DNA of 64,000 nt. It comes from an uncultured Bacteroidales bacterium. Lineage in GTDB: Bacteria > Bacteroidota > Bacteroidia > Bacteroidales > UBA932. The first letter of the stretch is position 1. Each line of letters begins with the position of its first letter. The notes beneath the pieces were generated by a model. It was not told the DNA's origin. It saw only the letters and a list, made by a program, of their open reading frames with translations, and did not search any database. Positions 1-7,692 of the stretch are shown in pieces. The translations under genes and the position numbers were made by a program. The stretch is from contig CALVDL010000011.1 in NCBI GenBank assembly GCA_944326305.1, positions 27,730 through 91,729 on the forward strand, written 5' to 3'.

Positions 1-2
1 TT

Positions 3-1124
3 TCATTCAAATACAATATCGCTGACAAATTCGTTGTCCCACTCCGTTTCCTCTGCGGATAGGGTCAGGCTGCTGCCAAGGAAGTTGAAGGTGATGTCGT
101 GCATCATACCGTTCCTGTAATTCATATCCGGCAATATGGAAGAGAAGGACCTCACCTCCCCGTCCCCTATCCGGTATGTCATGACAATCCGCGGGGCTTC
201 AAGGCCCGGCACGCCCATGATGGGGCGGTTATCATCAATATTCGGTATCAGCAGCAGAGATACCTTTGAAATGCCGTCATCCTCCGTAAAATATTTCTCA
301 TACGTATTTGGGGCGACGGAAAGGGGTGCGTCGGCAACGGTGAATGTGCCGCTGTACCTGCCAGAAATTACATAGTCCGTCTGGGCTTCTATCACCATCT
401 CCTTATTGAACGTTCCGCCCAATGTCAGGGAAGTGACGGTGACAGGCAGGTCCGAATTGTAGTTGTTGACCCGGAACCTCAATCCTGCTGTCATATGGTA
501 GAACTGGAAGGAGACGGCCCCTTCAGTACTCCGAAGGTCAATATTGTTCGACAGCATGGCGTCCCGCAAAAGCTTCCGATCAAGGATGCCTCCGGTATCC
601 TCAAACGGGAGAGTGAACGTAGCTTCAGGGGCATCATTATACTGCTCTATCCCGGTACCGCTGACGTAGCCTATCGTACTTATTGAAAAGTAGTCCGGGT
701 CACATGGAGAGTAAGCGAAAAAAGAATACAGATAACTGTCATCCTCATACCACGAATAAAGCGGGCTGTAAGACCATCCTCCGTCAATGCCTTTTATCAG
801 CATGACCCCATGGAGAGAGGTGCCGTCGTAGTCATGCATAAAAGGATGGCATCCTGTCTTCTTTGTAGCCCAGGGCGTGGAGCCGCCGCTTTCGTCCTGC
901 GTCAGGCAGTATCCAAGCACACCGACCGTTGCTCCGGAAGGGAATTCCCCGTCCACAGCATCATAGTCAGCCTTTACGTCCACATCTACTGTCAATGAGC
1001 TGAACAGGATAGGGCGGGATGACAATGCCGGGGAGCTCCCGGGTACGGAGGTCTTGGCGCATCCGGAAAGGAGGGCTGCGGCAAGGGCCAGGGAATTAAG
1101 GAGGATGACAATGTTTTTATGCAT
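3..1124 (-). CDS. Fimbrillin-family lipoprotein (Mfa1/FimA-like), distal gene of fimbrial operon
   Basis: Predicted surface pilin or pilus-tip protein of the Bacteroidales type V fimbriae, about 373 residues. The N-terminus is a lipoprotein signal (residues 1-22) with lipobox LSGC. Such precursors are lipidated, exported to the outer membrane and assembled after proteolytic cleavage. The body shows the usual fimbrillin pattern: a beta-rich N-terminal half with a W-Y-S/F-A-Y-S-P stretch, then a C-terminal domain ending in a 'YRNGMMHDITFNF' strand. I start at ATG 1124 rather than upstream codons because it begins the signal peptide exactly. It is the last operon gene inside the window, 35 bp after its upstream neighbour; more genes may follow beyond base 1. 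The family assignment rests on fold-like patterns and operon context, because fimbrillins diverge strongly. Structural pilin versus accessory tip protein cannot be decided. Confidence 0.75.
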   Translation of the reverse strand: MHKNIVILLNSLALAAALLSGCAKTSVPGSSPALSSRPILFSSLTVDVDVKADYDAVDGEFPSGATVGVLGYCLTQDESGGSTPWATKKTGCHPFMHDYDGTSLHGVMLIKGIDGGWSYSPLYSWYEDDSYLYSFFAYSPCDPDYFSISTIGYVSGTGIEQYNDAPEATFTLPFEDTGGILDRKLLRDAMLSNNIDLRSTEGAVSFQFYHMTAGLRFRVNNYNSDLPVTVTSLTLGGTFNKEMVIEAQTDYVISGRYSGTFTVADAPLSVAPNTYEKYFTEDDGISKVSLLLIPNIDDNRPIMGVPGLEAPRIVMTYRIGDGEVRSFSSILPDMNYRNGMMHDITFNFLGSSLTLSAEETEWDNEFVSDIVFE

Positions 1125-1159
1125 ATTTATAAAGTTGGTTTTAATGCAGATCCCGGAGG

Positions 1160-2137
1160 TCACTGGACAGTGATACCGCCTCCAGTGGAGGTTTCTCCCC
1201 ACCTGTCTGCCTGCAGGCCGCTGAACACAATCATATCCGGCTGGAGAGTCAGTGTATAGGTATAGCGGCGCCCCTCCTCCCAGCGGACTATGGTAGTGGT
1301 AGTCAGCGATGCAGTCCGCACCTGTTCAACATATTTCCGGGAAGAATAGGTTACGCTGATCCTCACCGCGCCTATGTCCTGCGGCAGGAGAAACAGTGAG
1401 CCGTCCACTTCCCTGCTGAATATGTATTCTCCGCCGCTGCCGGAAGCCAGCTCGACTGGACCATCCATAGTGAAGCCCTCTGCAGCCGTATCCGACCATG
1501 ACGCCTGCCCGGAAACTGCGTCATACCCGAGCGTCCCTTTCACGGACACAGGGGAAAGGCTTGCTGCCTCTAAGGTAACTATGTCGTCGGCTTCCCACAG
1601 GCTGCCACGCTGCACATAAAAGCTGACGCAGGTAAGTCTGTGGGAAAAATCCAGCGGGACAGGCCTGGGACTGTCTCCGGACATGTCTAAAGAGCAGGCC
1701 GTCATGAGATCATGCCCGGAGCGTGCATCGAAGTCCCTGACCGTGACCGCACCGTCTTCTGTACATGCAACCCCTGCACCTGACTGCGCCAGTGTCCCTG
1801 CATCAGGATACACGGCAAAGAAATCATAGGTCCTTCCGTGCAGCCAGTAGCGTGGCTCTCCATATGACCACAGCCCGCCGTCATTGTCTACCTGCACCCC
1901 ACCGAATACGGTAGAATTGGCATCCTGCGGAGAATACCATCCCCAGATGGTGAACCTTTCCATTCCATCAGCATCCTCCACAATGGATTTTGCCTGCAGT
2001 CCGGTCTGGTTATTCTCCACCGATGCATTGAATGATATGCCGACAGTGGCCTCCTCCTGCGGGATGGATGTCTTTCTGCAGGAGGAGGACGCTGCGGCTA
2101 TAAGAGTTAAAAGTATGAATGCTGTGTTTTTAAGCAT
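1160..2137 (-). CDS. Fimbrillin-like lipoprotein
   Basis: About 325 residues, beginning MLKNTAFILLTL with a lipoprotein-type signal that ends ASSSC followed by RKTS, a looser lipobox than its neighbours'. The pattern 'FTIWGWYSPQ...W.Y..PRYWLHGRTYDFFAVYP' is the typical N-terminal domain of the Mfa-like/fimbrillin family (PF13149-type), and the C-terminal 'GRRYTYTLTLQPD' strand is the usual end of such pilins. It probably is an accessory or structural subunit of the same fimbria as the flanking genes. ATG 2137 is chosen over an upstream TTG because it starts the signal peptide. Its upstream neighbour stops 19 bp before this start, so the two are presumably cotranscribed. Only general family membership is supported. 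Confidence 0.72.
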   Translation of the reverse strand: MLKNTAFILLTLIAAASSSCRKTSIPQEEATVGISFNASVENNQTGLQAKSIVEDADGMERFTIWGWYSPQDANSTVFGGVQVDNDGGLWSYGEPRYWLHGRTYDFFAVYPDAGTLAQSGAGVACTEDGAVTVRDFDARSGHDLMTACSLDMSGDSPRPVPLDFSHRLTCVSFYVQRGSLWEADDIVTLEAASLSPVSVKGTLGYDAVSGQASWSDTAAEGFTMDGPVELASGSGGEYIFSREVDGSLFLLPQDIGAVRISVTYSSRKYVEQVRTASLTTTTIVRWEEGRRYTYTLTLQPDMIVFSGLQADRWGETSTGGGITVQ

Positions 2138-2156
2138 TGCAGGCAATAAAATTGTA

Positions 2157-3161
2157 CTACAGGCCTGGTACTTCCACTTCCTGATCCACCCAATCTTCTA
2201 CATCCGGATCAATCGTAATCTCCCGAGGACCTGAGAATGTAAGGGTATAAATATATTTCTTCCCTGCGTCCCAGGATGTTGCCTGCGCTTCTCCGTCTAC
2301 TTTCAGAGCGACAGTCGCGACAACATCTGTCATGGAAGCTTCTCCGTCAGGATATGTTATATCATAAGTAAGCTCAAGGAGCTGTGTGTCATCAAGTGCT
2401 GCTATAGGAACTACAAGCACAGGATTTCCTACTTCAGTAGCCGCTGTTGTCAGCTGCTGGTTGGCACTCTCACAGACATTCATGTCCTTAGCTGTCTTGC
2501 CTTCCGTATTCCATGCGAATGTCACATCAGACTCTGAAGGCGTTGCAGTCATCGACCCCTCCTGGAAACTGCCTTTAAGGACAGCATTCTTGATGGTGAT
2601 GGTCTGGCTTTCATCTGCAGTGGCAGCCTTGAATACCACCTGCGCAAGAGCATGCTTAAAAGTCATAGGAAGGTCGCCCTGAATCTTGCCTGACTTTGCT
2701 GTTTTTGCAACAAGCACATCCGTCTGATTAGAGCTATTGTCCGCCAAAGTAGCAGTAATATAGTTCAAATCATATCCGGAATCATGGTTGAATGCTACAT
2801 CGGAGAACGATGTCGCCCCTTCTATAGTTGCTGTAGGAGCCACCGCATTGAATGTGAGTGTACCGGTGGCAGGCCAGTAGCGCATCGTTGTGGCATCATG
2901 CCATACGCCAGAACCATAGGTAAAGCTTGTTCCGCTCTCCCCGAAATAGTGGAGGCTTTCTGCATCCCCGTCATACAGGGCGTGAACCAGCATGTTCCAG
3001 TCGGTAGGGAACTCTGCAGAATTGTCAAGCGGAGCCTTTGTCGTCCCATAGTAGTACGCTTCAAAAGCGATTTCCTGAGGCTCGCCTGTGTCTACCGTAG
3101 TGACCTTTGCACAGCCGGCTATCATAGCCGCGGCAGTTGCGATGAATAGAATTTTTTTCAT
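2157..3161 (-). CDS. Fimbrillin-family lipoprotein
   Basis: A 334-residue predicted fimbrial subunit. Residues 1-16 form a signal peptide with a good lipobox (IAGC), so the precursor should be lipidated. The sequence 'VWHDATTMRYWPATGTLTFNAVAP' is the hallmark mid-region of Mfa-like fimbrillins, and 'AGKKYIYTLTFSGPREITIDPDVEDW' near the end is the conserved penultimate strand plus the 'I.....V..W' tail. It is more acidic and richer in Ala, Thr and Asp than the two downstream subunits and lacks their extra cysteines, so it is the best candidate in this operon for the major pilin; that is inference only. The gene ends with TAG, which shows that TAG is a normal stop codon in this genome. It is separated by 37 bp from the DUF5119 gene upstream. 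Confidence 0.78.
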   Translation of the reverse strand: MKKILFIATAAAMIAGCAKVTTVDTGEPQEIAFEAYYYGTTKAPLDNSAEFPTDWNMLVHALYDGDAESLHYFGESGTSFTYGSGVWHDATTMRYWPATGTLTFNAVAPTATIEGATSFSDVAFNHDSGYDLNYITATLADNSSNQTDVLVAKTAKSGKIQGDLPMTFKHALAQVVFKAATADESQTITIKNAVLKGSFQEGSMTATPSESDVTFAWNTEGKTAKDMNVCESANQQLTTAATEVGNPVLVVPIAALDDTQLLELTYDITYPDGEASMTDVVATVALKVDGEAQATSWDAGKKYIYTLTFSGPREITIDPDVEDWVDQEVEVPGL

Positions 3162-3198
3162 AATACCATGAATTAAAAGTTAATAAATAAGTGTATTG

Positions 3199-4167
3199 TC
3201 ATATTATTATATCTATATCCTCGTCTTCCCAGTCCCCTACACCGGGATCCAGACCTCCCCCGGAAGGCTTTGTCACCTCGAAATCCCCGATGACCTCGAG
3301 AGTCTGGTCGTCATTGTCCTTGAACTGGTCAGTCAGGTCGAAGGTGAAGATGTGCTCGCCGCCACCGGTGTCCTTGACCAGGAGGTCGAGGGTGAGGACG
3401 CTCTCCACTCCGGGATGCTTCCCGAAAGTATTGAAAGATCCGCTGAGCACGGTCCTGGTGTCATCCATATGCATGTCGAAATATATGGTCGCGGGAGTGT
3501 CCGAATCTTCCCCGGCCCCTATATAGTGCGCCCTGACCATCCCGCTGATAAGAGCACTTACCGAACTGATATACTGCCCTCCCCTTATCTCCCTCACTGT
3601 GATGTTGTAAGTCTCGACCACTGTCTCCGCCCTGGCGGATATCACGTGCTGTCCTGACTCTCCGGCCACCTGTACAGGAATGTCGACACCGTACCCGTTC
3701 GCGACGAACAGATGGTCCGGGGTATTGACTATATTTTCGTCCGGGGAATCCCCGTTTTTAGAGGCATGCATGGACGCCCTGGCGGCGAGGAAGGTATTGA
3801 GCTGTCCTTTCAGGTAGTCCGGAATCTCGTTGGTATATGCCACTGCCTGTGAATGGTGCGACTCCCTGCCGATTATTGTGCTTTCAGTCCCGAAGTTGTA
3901 TACCACCATATGATATGTGCCCGGAGCCACCCAGATGTCACCTCCATGCGGGCCGACGAAATCCTCGAAAAGCAGCTCCCCGGTATCCGGGTCGTAGAAA
4001 TTGACCTTCATCAAGGACGGAAGGGACTCCAGTTCGTAGTTCGTGATCTCGTCCTCTATCTCAAGGTCCAGATACACGTTGGAGATCTGGTCCACAAGAG
4101 GCCTCCGTTCGCATGAAAGAACGGCGGACAGCGACAGCACAGCCAATATCAGATACATGAACCTCAT
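3199..4167 (-). CDS. DUF5119-type fimbrial accessory lipoprotein
   Basis: A 322-residue lipoprotein (signal with lipobox VLSC, then ERRPL). After the cysteine it has the layout of the DUF5119 family found in Bacteroidales fimbrial operons: 'VYLDLEIEDEI', a 'VNFYDPDTGELLFEDFVGPHGGDIWVAPGTYHMVVYNFGTE' block, and a C-terminal beta domain. The role is not established; its place before the pilin genes resembles that of FimB/Mfa2-type anchors, so anchoring or tip assembly is a reasonable inference. The start ATG overlaps the stop of the upstream DUF3575 gene by four bases (ATGA), implying translational coupling. If the upstream nonsense codon truly truncates translation, coupled expression of this protein might also fall. 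The C-terminus is very acidic (DWEDEDIDIII). Confidence 0.75.
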   Translation of the reverse strand: MRFMYLILAVLSLSAVLSCERRPLVDQISNVYLDLEIEDEITNYELESLPSLMKVNFYDPDTGELLFEDFVGPHGGDIWVAPGTYHMVVYNFGTESTIIGRESHHSQAVAYTNEIPDYLKGQLNTFLAARASMHASKNGDSPDENIVNTPDHLFVANGYGVDIPVQVAGESGQHVISARAETVVETYNITVREIRGGQYISSVSALISGMVRAHYIGAGEDSDTPATIYFDMHMDDTRTVLSGSFNTFGKHPGVESVLTLDLLVKDTGGGEHIFTFDLTDQFKDNDDQTLEVIGDFEVTKPSGGGLDPGVGDWEDEDIDIII

Positions 4168-5387
4168 CTCCGCGCCCTCCTTTCCGTATCTACTTTCCTG
4201 AATACCGGTATCACTACAGACACCGCCGCCTTAGTCGGGGCTATCATGTCTATGATAAGCTCCTGTTCGTCCCGGACAAGATCCCCGTAAGGTTCCTTTA
4301 CTTCATACGGACGTGCCCATGAACGGATATAGCCCACCCCGATGGAAAATTCGAAACGTACATTCTTCCTTTTTCCTACAGGGAGGGCGTATGTATAGTC
4401 AACACCGGCACTCACATATTCACCCTGGGCGCCTTTCCAGTTCCGTTCAAGGTCGTAATACCCTGCATTCACGCCCAGTCCAACAGAATGCCCGGTAAGC
4501 CTCTGCTGCCATGTACGGCTGCGGCCGAACCAATAGCGTGCCTCAAGCCCGACACCCAGCAGCTCTATGCACCAGCGGTTCTTTTCCGGCGGCCATATCC
4601 ACGGGAAATAATAGTCCATCCCGACTGACCAGCTGTTGCCCACCGGGATAGACATGCCTACATTGGAGGCAGGTAGAAGAAGGTTGGTCCTGAAAGCAAG
4701 TACCGGCTTGCGGACTGATGGCCGCTGGAATTCATGGGGTTTTATCTCTGCCCCCCCCTGTGAAGAAATCCGCCCTTGCGGCGAAGCGAGGTACGGAACG
4801 CCGTCAAAACTGTGCCATGTAGGGAATTTGAGGGTGGCAGAACGAGTATACTTGAGATGTTTTTCCTTTATATAGGAGTACATTTCAGGGAATACCTTCA
4901 GTACCATTTCCTTGGTGTCATTCCTGTAATTGCCGTCGATAATCCACAGCACTATACTCTTGTTAGGGAAGTCCGGATCACTGATGATAAGGTTCTTGAG
5001 CCCTGTCCAGTCTTCCCCCACGTAATCGACCTGCACTTTGCCGCCAGGAAGTCCCGGATTGAGGGAGACGAGATAGTCTCGAACGGCTTCAGCCCTTTTC
5101 CTTGACAAGATGCTGTTGTAGCCGTCGCGCCCGTCAAGGGAAGCGGCCCCGGTGATGAACAGGCTGTCCTAGAAATGAGGGTCGGAAAGGATAGCAGCCA
5201 CGGTATCTAGTACTGCACCGTTTTCCATATATAAGGAATCCACACTGAAGCTGTCCAACCGGAAATAGACCGAAAATGCAGAGGTATCCCTGACACTTCC
5301 GGTCCTGTTCAGTCTTGTATTATCAGCACTACAGAGCAGTGCAGGAAATATTGCGACAGACAGCAGCAATACAATCATCCTATTCAT
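4164..5387 (-). pseudogene. DUF3575 / OmpA-like fimbrial operon protein interrupted by an in-frame TAG
   Basis: First gene of the fimbrial operon. The frame from ATG 5387 has a signal peptide, then stops at TAG 5171-5169 after 72 residues. The same frame continues without a shift as DSLFITGAASLDGRDG followed by 'LSRKRAEAVRDYL', which is the OmpA-like I.G.AS..G..N..LS..RA signature. It then runs through a complete DUF3575 domain ('FRTNLLLPASNVGMSIPVGNSWSVGMDYYFPW...LEARYWFG...GVDYTYALPVGKRKNVRFEFSIGVGYIRSW') to TGA 4164. Everything except one codon is intact, so this is a recent nonsense mutation, a read-through site or a sequencing error. TAG ends other genes here (2157, rplL, rpoB), so codon reassignment is unlikely. 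A G8 run on the coding strand (4758-4751) is a second possible slippage point. DUF3575 proteins are thought to be outer-membrane partners of fimbrial assembly. Confidence 0.75.
4751..4758 (-). repeat. G8 mononucleotide run inside the DUF3575 gene
   Basis: Eight C on plus are eight G on the coding strand, reading Gln-Gly-Gly-Ala in frame. Runs of this length are prone to slipped-strand changes, so the gene could switch off by frameshift. It lies in the linker between the OmpA-like part and the DUF3575 barrel-like part. Confidence 0.6.
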
Positions 5388-5431
5388 AAAACCCTCACAC
5401 CGTCAAAAGCAATCACGATTTTCATCTGGCC

Positions 5432-5453
5432 GGAAACCTCAACTGCGGTTTCC
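5432..5453 (-). promoter_or_regulatory. Hairpin in the 5' leader of the fimbrial operon
   Basis: Perfect 7-bp stem GGAAACC (5432-5438) / GGTTTCC (5447-5453) with an 8-nt loop, inside the roughly 140-nt leader expected from the promoter at 5534-5541. It lies about 45 nt upstream of the start codon and could affect translation or message stability. No U-tract follows, so it is not an intrinsic terminator. Confidence 0.35.
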
Positions 5454-5481
5454 CAAAAGGGATCTGTAATAAACAATCGTA

Positions 5482-5495
5482 TTTTTACGTAAAAA
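5482..5495. promoter_or_regulatory. 14-bp perfect palindrome, possible operator of the fimbrial operon
   Basis: TTTTTACGTAAAAA is a perfect palindrome in the fimbrial leader, about 40 bp downstream of the predicted transcription start. The symmetry suits a dimeric regulator. No regulator gene lies beside it and I know of no matching consensus, so the function is inferred. Confidence 0.35.
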
Positions 5496-5533
5496 AGTAG
5501 AGGTTTATTTTTTCGAACGCCATAAATACGCTG

Positions 5534-5541
5534 CAAATATA
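5534..5541 (-). promoter_or_regulatory. -7 element of the fimbrial operon promoter
   Basis: On the minus strand this reads TATATTTG, fitting the Bacteroidetes -7 consensus TAnnTTTG. The place of the -33 element, 19 bp upstream, is taken by the edge of a G9 run (5572-5564). This predicts a start near 5528 and a leader of about 140 nt. Confidence 0.5.
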
Positions 5542-5563
5542 GTGATTTTTTCTTTTATCTTCA

Positions 5564-5572
5564 CCCCCCCCC
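5564..5572 (-). repeat. G9 mononucleotide run at the -33 position of the fimbrial promoter
   Basis: Nine C on plus (G9 on the operon strand) begin 22 bp upstream of the -7 box, where the -33 element normally sits. Length changes by slippage would alter promoter geometry, as in known phase-variable surface loci. The remaining intergenic sequence, 5573-5918, holds no gene or repeat that I can support. Confidence 0.45.
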
Positions 5573-5918
5573 GATTTTTTCACACTGAATGTCAATAAAT
5601 TACATAAAGCACTTTAGAATTAATCTAAAATTACAATCTGTAAGCAGACATTATTCACCCTCTCAATGCATCCAGTGCCGCAAAACGACAGAATTCCGGT
5701 TCCCTGGCCAGGGACTTCTGTTTCGGATGACAATCAGGCCGTGTCATCAGCCTTCTGAAATTCGACTTTCAGGCACTATTGTACGACTTTAAGACAATTT
5801 CACGGCCGCTTACGATTTGTAGCTGCACGATTCTCCGGCGACTCGGCAAAAAGGGTCAGGGAAATACATGGGCAGTCAAAAAAAATCGTGAAAAGGCAGC
5901 CATTGAAAAAGAAAGTTG

Positions 5919-5926
5919 TAATTTTG
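5919..5926 (+). promoter_or_regulatory. Probable -7 element of yicC
   Basis: TAATTTTG matches TAnnTTTG and lies 32 bp before the yicC ATG. No clear -33 element is seen 19 bp upstream. Confidence 0.35.
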
Positions 5927-5958
5927 TGGCCGTAAAAGATTTCAAATACACACAGCAC

Positions 5959-6852
5959 ATGATACAGTCAATGACCGGATACGGAAAGGCAGAGACTATG
6001 CTCGAATCCGGAAAAATAAGCGTGGAAATAAGGTCCCTCAACGGGAAGAATGCGGATATAAGCATCAAGACGACACTCCTTCCTAAAGACAAGGAGCTGT
6101 ATGTCAGGCAGCTCGTGGCGGAGGGGCTGAAGCGCGGCAGCATAGATGTATTCGTGAATTTCGAGGCCAACGCCGCCGAAAGCGCAAAACAGATAAACCA
6201 GGAACTTGTGATGGAGTATTTCCGCCAGATAAACGAACTCTCCGGTAAGCTCTGCAGCGAGTTTCCGAACATTGACATGACGGATTCCTCCTTTTTGCTC
6301 CCGACGATACTCCGCATGCCGGATGTCATTGATGCCAAAAAGACAGACGTCATCAATGATGACAACTGGCCGGCCGTAGAGGCCTGCATACGCGAGGCGA
6401 TAGACAGGGTGAACGAATTCCGCTCCCGCGAGGGCGAAATCCTATATAAGGACGTGACGGCAAAGGTCGCCAGCATCCTTTCATTTGTAGACCAGGTGGA
6501 ACGGCATGAAACCGAGCGCATCGATGCCGTAAGAAGCAGGATACTGTCCCGCTTCGAGGAGCTGAAGCTCGAACCGGACCAGCTGCGGCTCGAGCAGGAG
6601 ATGATCTACTATATAGAAAAACTCGATATAAACGAGGAAAAAGTCAGGCTGCGCCAGCACTGCAGATATTTCATGGATACTGTCAACTCCGAGCCCCAGC
6701 CTGGCAAGAAGCTTGGCTTCATAGCGCAGGAAATGGGCAGGGAAATCAACACCACAGGCTCAAAGGCGAACCACTCCGGCATCCAGCAGATAGTGGTCCG
6801 CATGAAGGACGAACTGGAAAAAATCAAAGAACAGAGCCTGAATATCCTTTAA
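5959..6852 (+). CDS. yicC: YicC-family endoribonuclease
   Basis: A 297-residue cytoplasmic protein that begins MIQSMTGYGKAE, the characteristic YicC N-terminus. It has the YicC_N domain (about residues 1-155) followed by the C-terminal DUF1732 domain ('RLEQEMIYYIEKLDINEEKVRLRQH...FIAQEMGREINTTGSKANHS...V.MKDELEKIKEQSLNI'). Family members are metal-dependent endoribonucleases linked to RNA turnover and stationary-phase fitness. The reading frame is open 180 bases further upstream, but the family start is at 5959 and matches the usual length. The gene converges on the DeoR-type regulator with only 7 bp between them. No terminator hairpin is evident there, so the two transcripts may overlap. Confidence 0.92.
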   Translation: MIQSMTGYGKAETMLESGKISVEIRSLNGKNADISIKTTLLPKDKELYVRQLVAEGLKRGSIDVFVNFEANAAESAKQINQELVMEYFRQINELSGKLCSEFPNIDMTDSSFLLPTILRMPDVIDAKKTDVINDDNWPAVEACIREAIDRVNEFRSREGEILYKDVTAKVASILSFVDQVERHETERIDAVRSRILSRFEELKLEPDQLRLEQEMIYYIEKLDINEEKVRLRQHCRYFMDTVNSEPQPGKKLGFIAQEMGREINTTGSKANHSGIQQIVVRMKDELEKIKEQSLNIL

Positions 6853-6859
6853 CAAATAC

Positions 6860-7660
6860 TCAGGCTGAAACGACTGTTACCTCTATGCCCATCTCCTCCA
6901 GGCTCTCACGGTAGACCTGGGGGATTTTGTCATCAGTGATGATCTGGTCTATCTTGTCGAGGTCGCAGATTTTGCTGAAACCTTTCTTGCCGAACTTTGA
7001 ACTGTCCACAAGCAGGACGGTTTTCTGTGCGGAAGACATCATCATACGGTTCAGGTTGGCCTCCATCATGTTGGTGGTAGTGACCCCGAATTCCAGGTCA
7101 ACACCGTCAGCCCCCATGAACAGCTTGCTGCAGTTGAAAAAGCTGAGCATATTCTCGGCAAACGACCCTACCACAGACACTGAGCTCTCCCTTACCATGC
7201 CCCCGAGCTGGACTACATCGATATATTTGTTCTGGGACAATATGGAGGACACCGACACAGACGCCGTTATTACCGTAAGGTTCCTGATGGAGACCATCTC
7301 CCTGGCGGCATACAGGATGGTTGTCCCGGATGCTATCAGGATGGAATCATTGTCCTCAAGCATAGAAGCGGCCTTCCGTCCGATAAGGCGCTTTTCCTGC
7401 ACATTCTGCTTTTCCTTCTCGTTGATATGCCTGTCGCCTATATAAGGGCTGATGGGAATAGCCTTGCCGTGCGTCCTGTAGAGTTTGTTCTGCGACTCGA
7501 GAGCCGTAAGGTCTTTCCTTATGGTGACTTCCGAGACGTTGAGCCGTTCCGAGAGGTCAGTAACCGAGATACTGCCCTGGAGCTGGAGTATCTCAAGGAT
7601 GTTCTTATGCCGCTCGGACATGGAGGTCATAAGATCAGAGGTCTTTTCCTTGCTGTTCAT
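6860..7660 (-). CDS. DeoR/GlpR-family transcriptional regulator
   Basis: 266 residues. The N-terminal helix-turn-helix is at about residues 18-62 ('ISVTDLSERLNVSEVTIRKDLTALE'), with the DeoR-type continuation 'LYRTHGKAI'. The C-terminal DeoR sensor domain shows 'IASGTTILYAAREM', 'VVQLGGMVRESSVSVVG' and 'LFMGADGVDLEFGVTT', the phosphosugar-binding isomerase-like fold. Members normally repress sugar or nucleoside catabolic genes and are relieved by a phosphorylated sugar. It is the last gene of a minus-strand series with a DHA2 pump and a split 5'-nucleotidase; 32 bp separate it from the pump. Control of nucleoside or sugar use is a plausible inference from the neighbours, but the ligand is unknown. 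Confidence 0.9.
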   Translation of the reverse strand: MNSKEKTSDLMTSMSERHKNILEILQLQGSISVTDLSERLNVSEVTIRKDLTALESQNKLYRTHGKAIPISPYIGDRHINEKEKQNVQEKRLIGRKAASMLEDNDSILIASGTTILYAAREMVSIRNLTVITASVSVSSILSQNKYIDVVQLGGMVRESSVSVVGSFAENMLSFFNCSKLFMGADGVDLEFGVTTTNMMEANLNRMMMSSAQKTVLLVDSSKFGKKGFSKICDLDKIDQIITDDKIPQVYRESLEEMGIEVTVVSA

Positions 7661-7692
7661 ATATATGGTGCGATTGATTATGTGCTACGAAT

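Noticed and set aside
4164..5387. TAG recoding (amber read as an amino acid) in this genome
   Set aside because: TAG is the normal stop of the fimbrillin gene ending at 2157, of rplL (31101) and of rpoB (35027), and no other gene shows an internal TAG.
5589..5792. Possible small gene in the fimbrial-yicC spacer
   Set aside because: Composition is atypical, no promoter, no recognisable motif; treated as noncoding.
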